The notes under the pieces: model-generated
The model's database searches: none
Told to the model about the DNA's origin: nothing
Seen by the model: the letters and a program-made list of their open reading frames with translations, nothing else
Translations under genes and position numbers: made by a program
NCBI GenBank assembly: GCA_010094045.1
Contig: ML986771.1
Location: 28,672-92,671 of the forward strand
DNA: 64,000 bases
DNA from: Lojkania enalia
Lineage: Eukaryota; Ascomycota; Dothideomycetes; Pleosporales
Direction: 5' to 3'
In this document: one piece after another, positions 32,880 through 43,899 of the stretch
Layout: each line of letters starts with the position of its first letter
Position numbering within the stretch: the stretch's first letter is position 1

Positions 32880-34854
32880 GTACTAGCACGTCATGAAATA
32901 CTGTAATAATGAAAAATTCTTTGTTTTCGGAAGATTTGGCGAAGAGGATACGGCAACTAAATATAAAGAAGGACTAGAGCCCCAAATGGCTGGGGATTTA
33001 AGAAACGAATGGTCCTAGTGATGCATGTTGTAACGAACCTATGTTGATAGCAGCTTGGCTTGTACCGCAAGCCGTAGCTGGTGGCAATTTCTCGATGGAA
33101 ATCATGTCATGCAAAATGCATAAACCTATAACAGTGAGGTTTAGTGCGCGCTGCTTTAGTGTCAGGTTGGTCAGCTTTAGGAAGCAAATAAGGCTCTATC
33201 GCAACGCAAAAGGATCAAAAAATGTTTTATAGAAGCAAGGTAGTCTTACTAAGGCTGAAGCTGCTAAGAGAGCTACTGTAGTGGGGATCTCAGCAAGTCC
33301 GCCGAGTACGATTGCCTACTACTATATGGCCGCAAGTTACCCGGTTGCAGGTTGTATCGGATACCGTCGCACAATATATAATCAGGCCGGATATTAGCTG
33401 ATATATCCCTTTTTTGTGAAAATAAATATGGCCTGCTGGCTATCCCTAATCAAAGCAATTCAGTTCCTTATATCCCTCCCTGAGGCAAGATTCACCTCTC
33501 AACAGCTACTTAAAAGGGGGCGAATAAGCAGCTGGGAGATAAAGTACGCGCAGGTAGGAAGCGCAGAAAGGTCGGCATACTATACCAGTAGCGCTGCAGA
33601 GAGCCTGCGCATAATGCTAGAACTTTCGCAGTAGTAGATAAACAGTATATCTATCTTTTGTTAAAATATCATATTAATATCTACTGGATATATACTTCTA
33701 AAATAGAGATGGCTGGTGAGGTGGGCGACTCGCCTATAAACTACGTTACTCCTTTCTTTAAAATAAAAGAAATTAATAGATTGTACTATGCTATATTTAT
33801 AGTAATAAGGTGGCTTTATATTCTACATTTTAGCTTTATAATAGATAAGGAGCTCAAGGATATTTTTATAGGTTGCCTTAGTAACAATGCCGTCCATATA
33901 CCGGATGACTGTCCTAACATGCTACTATACCTCCTCCTTTAATATAACATAAGATGGAAGTAAGGCGTATACTCCTTTAAGCTAAAGGATGTTATGAATT
34001 TAAAGCGCGCTGCACTCCTCTGTTTTAAGACTGTAGGGCTGGACAAAGATATAAGTTACAACGTTGTCCTTAGACTACTCCTCGGCGTCGCCTAATATCT
34101 TCTCTGCCTTTATTTTAAGTAAGTATATTGGCTTGGAGCCTTCTAGGTATACTTTTCGAAAATAATTGTTTGCTCATTATTTTAGCATGGTCTAAAAGTC
34201 TAGGATCCTTGTTTTGTTACAGTTAATAGCGGGTTTACCTGCCAATTACGTGCCATGCGGCGAAGCCTGTATGTCCTTATATAAGTTGTTTCTATCCAAA
34301 CCGCAAGGATTTAGGCACCAGGCGCTTATATTCGGCTCCGTTCCCCTCCATGTTACTGCTTGCGCCTCGAACCTTAACATTATATCTCTAAGCCCCGGAA
34401 ATAGCCATGCTTGCTATAAAGCGCCTCTTACAAGCGCAGACATTCCTCTACATGTCTATAGATAGTACGCTATCTATATACGTCCTGGTATATAATAGAG
34501 GAGCACTCTGAAGCTGTTGGGGTGGACATGCAAACATACTTACACGGGATCTTAGAAGTTGTGTTTCTAAATAACATGGTGTATTAAGGGAGAGGGATTG
34601 ATGAGGTTCTGCTCAAGCGAATTCGACCGAATCTAGGGGTTGAGTCTGTAGAATGCGACGCCCGACTACCGCCAAGGGATGCGTGAGGTGCTATGACATC
34701 GGACTCCTACGGATTACACAAGAAGTCCCACGTGTCCCTAGATCTAGCGTTAAGACGAATTATATAGGTAGCAGGTTGAATTTAGCGATTATATAGGGAC
34801 TATATTGTACCTAGGATTTGATGCTCTAACTCATTGATTTACTTACAATATATT
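32880..34854. other. Base-balanced to mildly AT-rich stretch without a supportable gene
   Basis: Only short open frames are found (for example plus 33041-33232, 33416-33634, 33658-33942, 34214-34465), without recognisable domains, signal peptides or good starts. The part 33640-33960 is AT-leaning and may be an old, lightly mutated repeat. The 34200-34470 part is partly open on both strands. I call no gene here. Confidence 0.5.
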
Positions 34855-36526
34855 ATGCTGATTAAAGTTTTACTTTCTAGACTCTTGAATTTTGCCGTAG
34901 CGGCGCTGGTACCTATTTACGGAGGTGAAGACCCCGACGGCACCCTCATCAGGTGCTCTTATGCTATAAAATTGGGCAGAGGTCACGCTCTTGACAATCA
35001 TTGGAATATTATTAGGGTAATGGAGTCCACCATTGGATCTAGTAAAGAGCCAGATCAGTATTTGTCTTTCCTACCATAACCCTTTAGGGTGATATTTACT
35101 ACATTTGTATTGCCTAAGTTACAGTTAAGCTGCGCTAATGCATAATCTGGGGCACAGAGTAACCTTTCGAAAACTTCGCCTTCTTTCGAATATCATTCGG
35201 TTCTACACACGTATCGTATTAGGACGGACAACCACACCATGCATGGATTCATTCGACAAGATCTAGCCATCGAATGGGTCGAACAAGATCGATTAGTCGA
35301 TAGACATCTATATCTAGATGTCGAGACAAATAGTACCGTGCACCCCTTACGCAGCCCTTCGAACCTTACCAAGAGATATTGCGAATATGACAATGAACTG
35401 TTCTGGAGTAAACCTTAGATCAATTCGTGGGAACAACGAATAGACGTAAAAGACTCCCCGCCCGATCACGATTGGTTTTGGACAAATGCACTATAGACAG
35501 AGGGCCGAGAAGTGAATGTATACATACTAGATAATGGCGTGAACATCAATCATCTATGGTCCAACCTCTGTGATGAGCTTGATTATGAACCCCACGGAGC
35601 TTGCGCCTGCAACTTTTGGAGATATTATAGCCCGACTACGAAACCCCTTACAAAGACCCTACTGGACATAGAACGGCTGTTGCAATTGTGTGATCCATAC
35701 TGCAGCTCGTCTACCATCGTAAACGTCAAGACATATAATGCCACATTCGGCGACATTGCTACATGTGAAGACCGCCCCACCGAACCAGATTCATTTTGTG
35801 TGCTAATCGTATCCGGTTCAATAGCAATTGGCAATATAACTGAAGAACATCACGAGTATAAAAGAGCAAATGTACGTTTTATTCCACTTTCCGCCAAGTC
35901 GCTACTTTAGTCGCCTTCAATATGTTATCTCCTGAGCTTGTGGAAGCTTCCTTTATCGTCTTGTGTCATTATTAAGTCCAATCGTATTACCAACACGTAA
36001 GAGGCAGACACACCGCCATACAAGGCTCAGACTTGCCGCTTTTATATTCTATGAAAGATCCATTATTCACTACTGATGGGGTATTGATTAGTCACCAGAT
36101 TGGCGGGGCTCCGTTATCAACATGAGCTGGGGAATCAGCTGAGATCGAACAATTCGCTCAATCAAGAATGCATTGGCTAAAGCCTTTGACGAAGGGATCT
36201 CCCTTGTGACTTCAGCTGGAAACAACGGCCGTATCAATGAGCCCGATATTGGTATAGGGCCATGTAGATATCACGATAAAATAGTTTGCGTCGGCTCGAG
36301 CGCAAAACACTATGTGAGAGCTGGCTTCTCGCACTATGATAGAGAAGTAACCTTATTTGCTCCCGTGCATATATTTGGAATGGGGACGATGCGGGAGATA
36401 TGTTTCTGGGACTAGTTATGCAGCGCCTCATGTAGCCGGGGTCATGGCGATGTATACTAGCTGGAAAAGGATAGTAGATGATGCTAGCGAAGTCTACGGT
36501 CGGTTGGTGAGCAACTGGCAGTAAAA
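34855..36526 (+). pseudogene. Subtilisin-like serine protease (S8) with I9 propeptide, disrupted
   Basis: Pieces of a secreted subtilase lie in order in different frames. (1) 34855-35076: start MLIKVLLSRLLNFAVAAL (signal-like), then SYAIKLGRGHALDNHWNII, like an I9 propeptide. (2) 35190-35910: end of the propeptide (IEWVEQDRLVD), then the Asp region VNVYILDNGVNINH (Asp codon 35530-35532) and a possible His region EPHGACACN (His codon 35593-35595). (3) 36086-36418: SVINMSWG and the oxyanion region LVTSAGNNG (Asn codon 36221-36223). (4) from 36405: SGTSYAAPHVAGVMAMY with the catalytic Ser at 36414-36416. In-frame stops occur before the Asp region (two TAGs), and as TAG and TGA around SVINMSWG; the Asn and Ser parts are in different frames. 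Some breaks could be introns, but not all. About 130 codons after the His region do not resemble subtilase. Confidence 0.75.
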
Positions 36527-36679
36527 CCTAAAGTCTTTGTTCATTCCGGACAACAGCATCCAGAAAAGCCAAAAGGCCAACCATACCGCGACTCAACCAT
36601 AAGGGCCGAGGAGGCTATGAAAGCCGATGGTAAACTTCGTAAGTTGGTCCCCTAAATCACTTCGCTCTTATACCTAGGT

Positions 36680-36964
36680 TCACTAAGCCCTAACCAGTTC
36701 CTAGTAACTGTTCTCATTGGCGATCCGACGGCGCGTGCACCTGAACAAGGTGTGCCAATCGTCAATGAACCCCAACCTTTTCCGGATGAGGGAAACCCAT
36801 CATCTGACGATGATGGTTACCAAGCAGGGACTTGCATATTTCACCTTGTGCATCGCGAAAGGTGCGACAAGGGCAACTACGAGGGATTCTCAGCTACAAT
36901 CGAGCGGGGTTGTCAACGGTATGACGATAGAAACTGTGAGGGAATGGGGCACAAAAATGGTTGA
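36680..36964 (+). pseudogene. Short acidic, cysteine-containing frame downstream of the subtilase
   Basis: An open plus-strand frame reads LGSLSPNQFLVTVLIGDPTA, then an acidic Pro/Asp-rich linker (PQPFPDEGNPSSDDDGYQ) and CIFHLVHRERCDKGNYEGF with further Cys residues, ending at 36964. It begins without an ATG, so it could be an exon or the remnant of a C-terminal extension of the subtilase, or a separate dead gene. No family recognised. An alternative overlapping frame (36717-37070) looks like a shadow. Confidence 0.35.
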
Positions 36965-37622
36965 TTGTCTATTTTTTGTGTCTATCTTCCTTGTTCCCCG
37001 CTGCCGCAGGCAGCTCTCTCTAGTCTCTACAGGTGGTGACTGCCACACAAGCCATGATCACATAATATAACCATAGCTCCTTCACCATTAACCGTCACAT
37101 ACCCCCTCATCCTGTAGTCGACTTATAACGGAAGGATAAACTAATTAGTATTTTTCTCAATCTTTTTAAACTTTTAAGCGTATATCTATTAGATATAGCT
37201 GTCTAAAAAACTCTATATACTTCTAATAAGGAAGTATCTTTGTTATACTATTAGCGGGTATCTAATTAGTAAGTCTCTACTATACGTGTAGGTAATACTA
37301 CTTAACTTCTTAGCAAATCTAGCTCTAGTAAATATTAATATTTTTAAGCTTAGTAGTAAGCTTATCCTACTCCTTCATAATAATTCCTACTATCTACTAG
37401 TTATTATACTAGATAATAGTTATCTAATTAAGCTTTATTAATAATACTATTCTTCTATTTCTAATTCTATAAGTAATAGAATAAGTAGTTTTACCTCTAT
37501 TATTAATTTTTAACTATATATTATAAAGTTAATTTCTAGTTAATAGTTATATTAAATAACTAGAAGATATATTTTTAAGAGTTTTAATATATCTTAATAT
37601 TATTAGTAAAAGTAGTAATATA
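36965..37622. other. Right edge of the gene island and unclassified RIP'd DNA
   Basis: Base composition changes abruptly to TA-rich at about 37130. From there to P3 the DNA carries RIP-like composition but matches no other repeat in the window that I could see. No gene. Confidence 0.6.
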
Positions 37623-37939
37623 CTGTATAAGTAAGCTAATTACCTAAGCGAGCTGATTATAATATTAAAACCCTACTAAAATCGCGATAATTATACTTTA
37701 TAATATTATACTATAACTAATAACTACAGAATTAATTTAGAAAGAAGCTAGAATATAGTTTATACTCTAAGCTCTTTAATAAAACGTAATACTAACTATA
37801 CGTCGTGTTACATTAATCTATAATATCTTCTAAAGTATATTTAGTATACGAAGGTAAGAAACAGCTCTACAACGCGATTGCCGGTCTAATTTAATAAAGC
37901 TTAGTAAGACTAAGGAGTAGGTAATTGTTTAGTATATAC

Positions 37940-39424
37940 TAGATCTAGATATAAGAGGATTTCTACTATAGCTTACTACTATTTAAGATATAGTTAATTT
38001 ACTACTAGCTATATACTCTACTAGCTAGATTAGAAAGAATTAGATAGAGAATTTTATTAAACGTACGCCTAAGCTTAAGGTTAAATTTAATTAAAAGTAC
38101 GACTATTTAAGAGTTAAATACAAGGATTTTAAGGTTATAAGAGGCTGGTTCTACTTTATATAGAATATAAAGGCTAAGTATAGTATTATTAATAAAGATA
38201 TATATAACTTTAATAAATTAGATTTTATAATAGGTGTAATATTAATAGAAGTAGTAGTTACTAGCTCTAAGAAACGGAATTAACTAAAGTAGCTCTAGCT
38301 AGGTAATTGCGAGTAGACTATAGTTATCTAGGGTATTAACGCGATAGGATAGGTAATACTACCTTTTATTATCTTTACAGGTATCTACTACCTCTCTATA
38401 TAGTATAAAGAAGATAATATTCTACTAACCTAGGCTATATAGGTTACTAATAACAGCTAGACGATAAATAATATTAGTATTAAGTAGTTAAAATACTTTA
38501 ATATATATATAAAAGATTGTACTATTAGTATATATTAATTACTAATTCTCGACAACTATAAAAGCTACAACTCGTTTAAATTTAGACAGCTCTATAAGAA
38601 AAAGAATATTATTACTCTCTATATACCTCTATATTTATTATACCTACTACAGCTACTAGATATAGGTTATTTCTCGCCTTTAAAGACTACGTACAGGTGC
38701 TGAATTAAGTAGCTAATATACGGTTATATTAACTATATTATAAAAATCGAGTTCTTATTCTATTTTAAAATAGCTTTTAACGCAGCGATTATAAAGAGTA
38801 ATATTCTAGGTAACTTTTAAAGCGCTAGCCTAATTCTATTCGATCTAGATATAGTACTATTAAAGCTTAAAGTTCGACTATATATACTAATATCTTCTAT
38901 AGTTAAAGATACCTCTTAGAAGTTAAAAATACTAAGTAATCCTATTAAATTTAGGTCTTAATCTACGTACGTTTGATTAAGAGTTTAAAAGTATCTAGAT
39001 AGTTTACCTACTTTAATAGTAGAAGCGTTTAAATAGTTTATAAAGGGTATTATATATATAATATATAAAAACGTACTATTACGCGCTTAGGTCGCTAAGC
39101 TTTAAATAGCTAATAAAGCTGCTATATAATATTAATCGTATAAAAGAAAGCGTATATAGAAGAAAGGTAACCTAACGATTAAAGAAGGCGTTTAATTAAC
39201 TACTCTAAAAGAGTTTAGTACTTGTACTAATAAGAAGAAGAGTAGAAAGAAGGCGCGTGTTAATAGAGGCCAGCTGACTTGAAGGCGCTGTAGGTAGTAT
39301 AGTAAGGCTAGACATAACTTACACACGTGTAAAAATAATACTATAGATATAGAAGAATAGGCTACTATATTATATAGTACGATAGAATGTAAGAAAGTAT
39401 AATATTTTGCGAAAAGTAGTCGCG
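37940..39424 (+). pseudogene. Fot1/pogo transposase of P3
   Basis: Same protein as in P2. Visible landmarks: NFNKLDFIIGVILIE (about 38210-38255, first Asp region), LDNYKSYNSFKF (about 38548-38590, Asp kept), LQLLDIGYFSPLK (about 38650-38690, third Asp kept), and a zinc-knuckle-like tail near 39285-39340. The DDE residues look better preserved than in P2, but TAG/TAA stops from RIP interrupt the frame many times. The part after 38360 is repeated after the gap. Confidence 0.82.
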
Positions 39425-39434
39425 NNNNNNNNNN
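39425..39434. other. Assembly gap (10 N) with duplicated flanks
   Basis: The sequence just left (38360-39424) and right (39435-40499) of the Ns appears identical over 1,065 bp, so the gap is likely an unmerged contig overlap rather than missing DNA. Confidence 0.93.
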
Positions 39435-40499
39435 TACCTTTTATTATCTTTACAGGTATCTACTACCTCTCTATATAGTATAAAGAAGATAATATTCTAC
39501 TAACCTAGGCTATATAGGTTACTAATAACAGCTAGACGATAAATAATATTAGTATTAAGTAGTTAAAATACTTTAATATATATATAAAAGATTGTACTAT
39601 TAGTATATATTAATTACTAATTCTCGACAACTATAAAAGCTACAACTCGTTTAAATTTAGACAGCTCTATAAGAAAAAGAATATTATTACTCTCTATATA
39701 CCTCTATATTTATTATACCTACTACAGCTACTAGATATAGGTTATTTCTCGCCTTTAAAGACTACGTACAGGTGCTGAATTAAGTAGCTAATATACGGTT
39801 ATATTAACTATATTATAAAAATCGAGTTCTTATTCTATTTTAAAATAGCTTTTAACGCAGCGATTATAAAGAGTAATATTCTAGGTAACTTTTAAAGCGC
39901 TAGCCTAATTCTATTCGATCTAGATATAGTACTATTAAAGCTTAAAGTTCGACTATATATACTAATATCTTCTATAGTTAAAGATACCTCTTAGAAGTTA
40001 AAAATACTAAGTAATCCTATTAAATTTAGGTCTTAATCTACGTACGTTTGATTAAGAGTTTAAAAGTATCTAGATAGTTTACCTACTTTAATAGTAGAAG
40101 CGTTTAAATAGTTTATAAAGGGTATTATATATATAATATATAAAAACGTACTATTACGCGCTTAGGTCGCTAAGCTTTAAATAGCTAATAAAGCTGCTAT
40201 ATAATATTAATCGTATAAAAGAAAGCGTATATAGAAGAAAGGTAACCTAACGATTAAAGAAGGCGTTTAATTAACTACTCTAAAAGAGTTTAGTACTTGT
40301 ACTAATAAGAAGAAGAGTAGAAAGAAGGCGCGTGTTAATAGAGGCCAGCTGACTTGAAGGCGCTGTAGGTAGTATAGTAAGGCTAGACATAACTTACACA
40401 CGTGTAAAAATAATACTATAGATATAGAAGAATAGGCTACTATATTATATAGTACGATAGAATGTAAGAAAGTATAATATTTTGCGAAAAGTAGTCGCG
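39435..40499 (+). repeat. Second copy of the 1,065-bp overlap (transposase 3' part of P3)
   Basis: Repeats 38360-39424 with no difference that I could find by eye, including RIP positions. It should not be counted as a separate transposase. Confidence 0.9.
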
Positions 40500-40561
40500 A
40501 TTTTAGTATAGTCTTAGTATTATAATCAGCTCGCTTGGGTGATCAGCTTACTTATATAGTA

Positions 40562-42116
40562 CGTTACTTTTATTAGAGTCCTTTATACTTAAATCCGCCT
40601 TTTTTTCTACTATTTCTATTTTATTACTATTTTATTTGCTTCTTAAAGGCTAATAATTTTATTATATATTAACCTAATCTAATATATCGTTTTTATAAAG
40701 CCTTTCTTAAGCTAAATTAGCTTCTTAATAATAGAAGCTAGTAAAGAGTTTATATTCCTTTAAATCCAATTACGAATTAATATTAATTAAGCTTTTAGCT
40801 CGCGCGTGTTACTTAGTATTTTTACTTCTTATAGGGTATTATTTTATACTAGTAGTATTAGTATATAAAACTTTATATTAAGCTTTAAAAACACTATTTC
40901 TAGATTAAATAGGATTAAACCAGCTCCTTAAAAACTTATATAAATATTATTCTTTATAATTAATATATTAAAAGCAGCTTTAAAAGTTAAAAAGAACTTA
41001 AGTTTTATAATATAGTTAATATAATTATATACTAAAACTAAGATCTAATTTCTATATATACGCTTTAATAGTAAAAATTAGCCTATATCTAGTAGCTATA
41101 ATAGATGTAATAAATAAGCTGGTATATAGAGTAGAATAATATCTTATTTCTGGTAGAGTTTCTAGAAATTAAGCGAGTTATAGCTATTATAGTTATTAAA
41201 GATTAGTAGTTAACGTATATTTACTATATAATCCCTTATATATCTATAAAAGTACTTTAACTATTTAATATCGAGTTTATTTATTATCCAGCCGTTTTTA
41301 CTAACTATAATAGCCTAGTTCTTAGGTATATTATCGCCTTTATACTAGGTAGAGAGATAGTAGTAGCTAGTAATAATAATAAAGGGTAGGAGTATTTAAC
41401 TAGTAGTATTAATCTCCTAAATTATTAAAATCTATTTATAATTACCTAATTAAATTATCTTTAGTCAATTATATCTCTCTATATCTATAATAACTAGTTA
41501 TAATAAGATAATACTTATTTAAAAGCTAGATTTGTCGAAGTTATATATATCTTTATCTATAATACTATACTTCTCCTTAGTATATTATATAAGTTTAAAC
41601 TAGCTTTTAATTACTTTAAAATCTTCGCATAGAATTCTTTAATAATTATAAGACTAATTTAAGCGTATCTTAAGTTTAGGAGTACGTCTAATAAAGTTTC
41701 TAAGCTAATATATACTAATCTAACCTATACTATATTTAGTAAGTAAGCTATTAACTATATTTTATATAGTAGCTAAAGTAGGTATAAATTCTTATAAATC
41801 TAGGTTAATTATATATTAAATAATAACCTCCTCTTTAGGTTTCGTTAGTCTCTTTAAATTAGGTTTATAATTATACTATAAGTAGATTCTAGTATATTAT
41901 TAATATATAATTATTTAAATTATATTAAATATTAAAATAGCGCATCTTTTACTATTTATTTAGCCTCTTTTAGTAGTTAAGAAGGCTAAGTTTACTTAAT
42001 TCTTATTTTAGACTATATTCTTATTATTTTATTGTTATATTATTATTAAAAGCTTAAGTATTACGTTTTAGTAATAGAGTAGACTACTCGCTTATATAGG
42101 CTACTTACTTATAAGG
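40562..42116 (-). mobile_element. Element G2: Fot1/pogo transposon fragment, transposase on minus strand
   Basis: A minus-strand pogo-type transposase runs through here: the catalytic block is around 41090-41400 and the N-terminal DNA-binding block around 41700-41900. It ends in a terminal repeat (CTTATATAGGCTACTTACTT, 42090-42109) next to TA. The 3' end is missing at the P3 junction. Similar to G0 and G3. Confidence 0.7.
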
Positions 42117-42118
42117 TA

Positions 42119-42450
42119 CGTTACTAATAATTTTAGAATCTTCCTACTATATCTTCTAATAGTTCTTTACCTAATTAAACGCTATTTTAAGCTCGTTTAT
42201 ATATATTATAAATCTCTTAATCTAATTCTTACTTACTAGCTCTTTACTATATATAGCTAATAGTTTATCTACTATATTTACTACTATATATAGTTGGGGT
42301 ATAAATTCTTATAAATCTAGGTTAAAAATATATTATATAATTATCTACTCTTTAGTTATAGTTAACTTTTAATAGTTTACGCAGTAATTAGTATATATAA
42401 AAATTTCTTTATATCTCTACTAGAAAGTTAGTTACAGTATATTAAATATA
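42119..42450 (-). mobile_element. Fragment of another Fot1/pogo element (N-terminal part)
   Basis: It contains the conserved transposase N-terminal segment on the minus strand (TTCTTATAAATCTAGGTTAA at 42306-42325, also seen in G2 and G3). It is bounded by element ends on both sides. Too short and degraded for more. Confidence 0.5.
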
Positions 42451-42681
42451 ATATAAGTAGTAAGTAAGTATGTTAGATAAGTAAGCGTACTACCTTATTA
42501 ACTTTTTTAACTATTTTAGCAATATATTTTTACAACGTATTAAAATACTATAAATATAATATATATCCTTAATTAAATAGTATTTATAGTACCCTTCTTA
42601 TATATTATAAGTTATATTTAGTCTCTCTATAGTAACTATAATATATAGAAGCCTACTAACTTATACCTAATTACGCTTTAT

Positions 42682-43015
42682 TATAATAGCCTCTAATTAG
42701 CTAGGTGCAGGATAGGGTAATAACTAAGAGTAATTACATGCTGTAAGGGGATTATTTTTATAGGCTTATAATAGAAGTATATAAGTAGAGTATACGAAGG
42801 ATATTTAAGTTAACTATAAAGAGCTATAAAGGTTAGAGTTGTAAGGTTATTAAATACAATTTAGTTCTCTTACTATTCCTTCTTACTTAGTTACTTAGTT
42901 AACTAAGCTACTAAACGCGTTATATATCTTATATTAGCCTTATTCTTCTAGCTATATAGAGTCCTAAATCTCGATTAGGTCTAGTATAGGGATTTCTGCA
43001 GGAGCATCTATAATA
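42682..43015 (-). repeat. Element E2 3' LTR (334 bp)
   Basis: Shortest E LTR: it has only the basal CTTAGTTAACTAAG palindrome (42895-42908) and lacks the extra 34-bp units of the others. Confidence 0.9.
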
Positions 43016-43399
43016 CTATCTTCCCCTTCTAAGCTTTTAGCCCGAGAGTTTTCCCGTCCTAATCTAATATAGAGTAGGATTAGTACGCTATCTCTACTAA
43101 GACTATATATATTTCTAATACCTCTTCTTTATCGTTTAACCCTAGGTAAATACTATTATACTAATTGTATAGACTGTTTAGGCGAGATTATTATACTTTA
43201 TTCCTAGTATTCCTATAAGAGGTTAACTTATAAGATAGATAAGAAGGAAACACCTAAAAAGTTATACTATTTAGAGTACCTTTATACTAGTATACGTTCG
43301 TTATATAATGCAGATCGCGATACTTAGATTACTTATATATTACAGTCCTATAATACTAGTTCGTTTCTAATTCTTTCTAGTAGTAAAGTAGGATGCTAA

Positions 43400-43655
43400 G
43401 GTTGCGAAACTAGAAGAGGAGATTTGTTTAGCCTAAGAAGAGTTAGAACAACTTTTTAATAAGGTAGCAGCGGCTTGTATAAAAATTTAGCGTCTCTAGA
43501 AGATTTATAAATAAGTAAAATATAGGTAGATAGAGGGTTATAAACATGCGTAGGAGTAGTTTAAAGAAGAGAAAGAAGCAGATTACAAGGCAGGTCTTCT
43601 TCCTAAGGTAGAGTTACCTCCTATAATATAGCTAATATTATTTAATTCTACTACT
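43400..43655 (+). pseudogene. Antisense coiled-coil reading frame of element E2
   Basis: Collinear with the E1 frame: AKLEEEICLA, EELEQLFNKVAAACIKI, EGYKHA, FKEEKEADYKAGLLPKVELPP. As in E1 the interruptions are TAA/TAG at positions readable as Gln or Trp. The two copies carry partly different stops, which is expected of independent RIP of one ancestral frame. Antisense to pol; function unknown. Confidence 0.55.
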
Positions 43656-43899
43656 CTATTTCTAGATTTTCTTTACAAATTTAGGTTTTATAATATACCT
43701 ATAACGTTATAAGGTTAAGGTTTTCTTCTAGTTCTCAGGTATCGTTTTATAAGTTCCTATATTTATTTACTCCTAACTATTTAAATAGATAGTACTATTT
43801 ACTATTCTATATCTTATACTTTATTATTTTTTCGACTTCCTATTCCTAATCTTCTCTATACGTATCTATATTATATACTACTAGTTTAGTATCTTAGAG

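Larger units (their letters stand above)
37623..40559 (+). mobile_element. Element P3: Fot1/pogo transposon, falsely lengthened by an assembly overlap
   Basis: The left end CTGTATAAGTAAGCTAATTA (37623) and the right end (to 40559) are inverted repeats flanked by TA (37621-37622, 40560-40561). The apparent length is 2,937 bp, but 1,065 bp are present twice around a 10-N gap; corrected, P3 is about 1.86 kb, like P2. It is uninterrupted and gives the better view of the family. Confidence 0.88.

Noticed and set aside
33238..33380. Possible structured RNA or tRNA
   Set aside because: I could not fold a cloverleaf with the conserved TPsiC and anticodon arms; no tRNA or rRNA signature was found anywhere in the window.
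33041..33942. Three short plus-strand open frames
   Set aside because: No motif, no context, weak starts; the AT-leaning part looks like decayed repeat. Reported only as unassigned sequence.
34214..34465. Plus-strand frame of 83 codons, with the minus strand also partly open
   Set aside because: No recognisable domain on either strand; composition alone cannot support a gene.
40562..40567. CGTTAC at element ends as a possible longer target duplication
   Set aside because: Only TA is shared by both sides of the Fot1/pogo elements; the rest is flank or terminal-repeat sequence.
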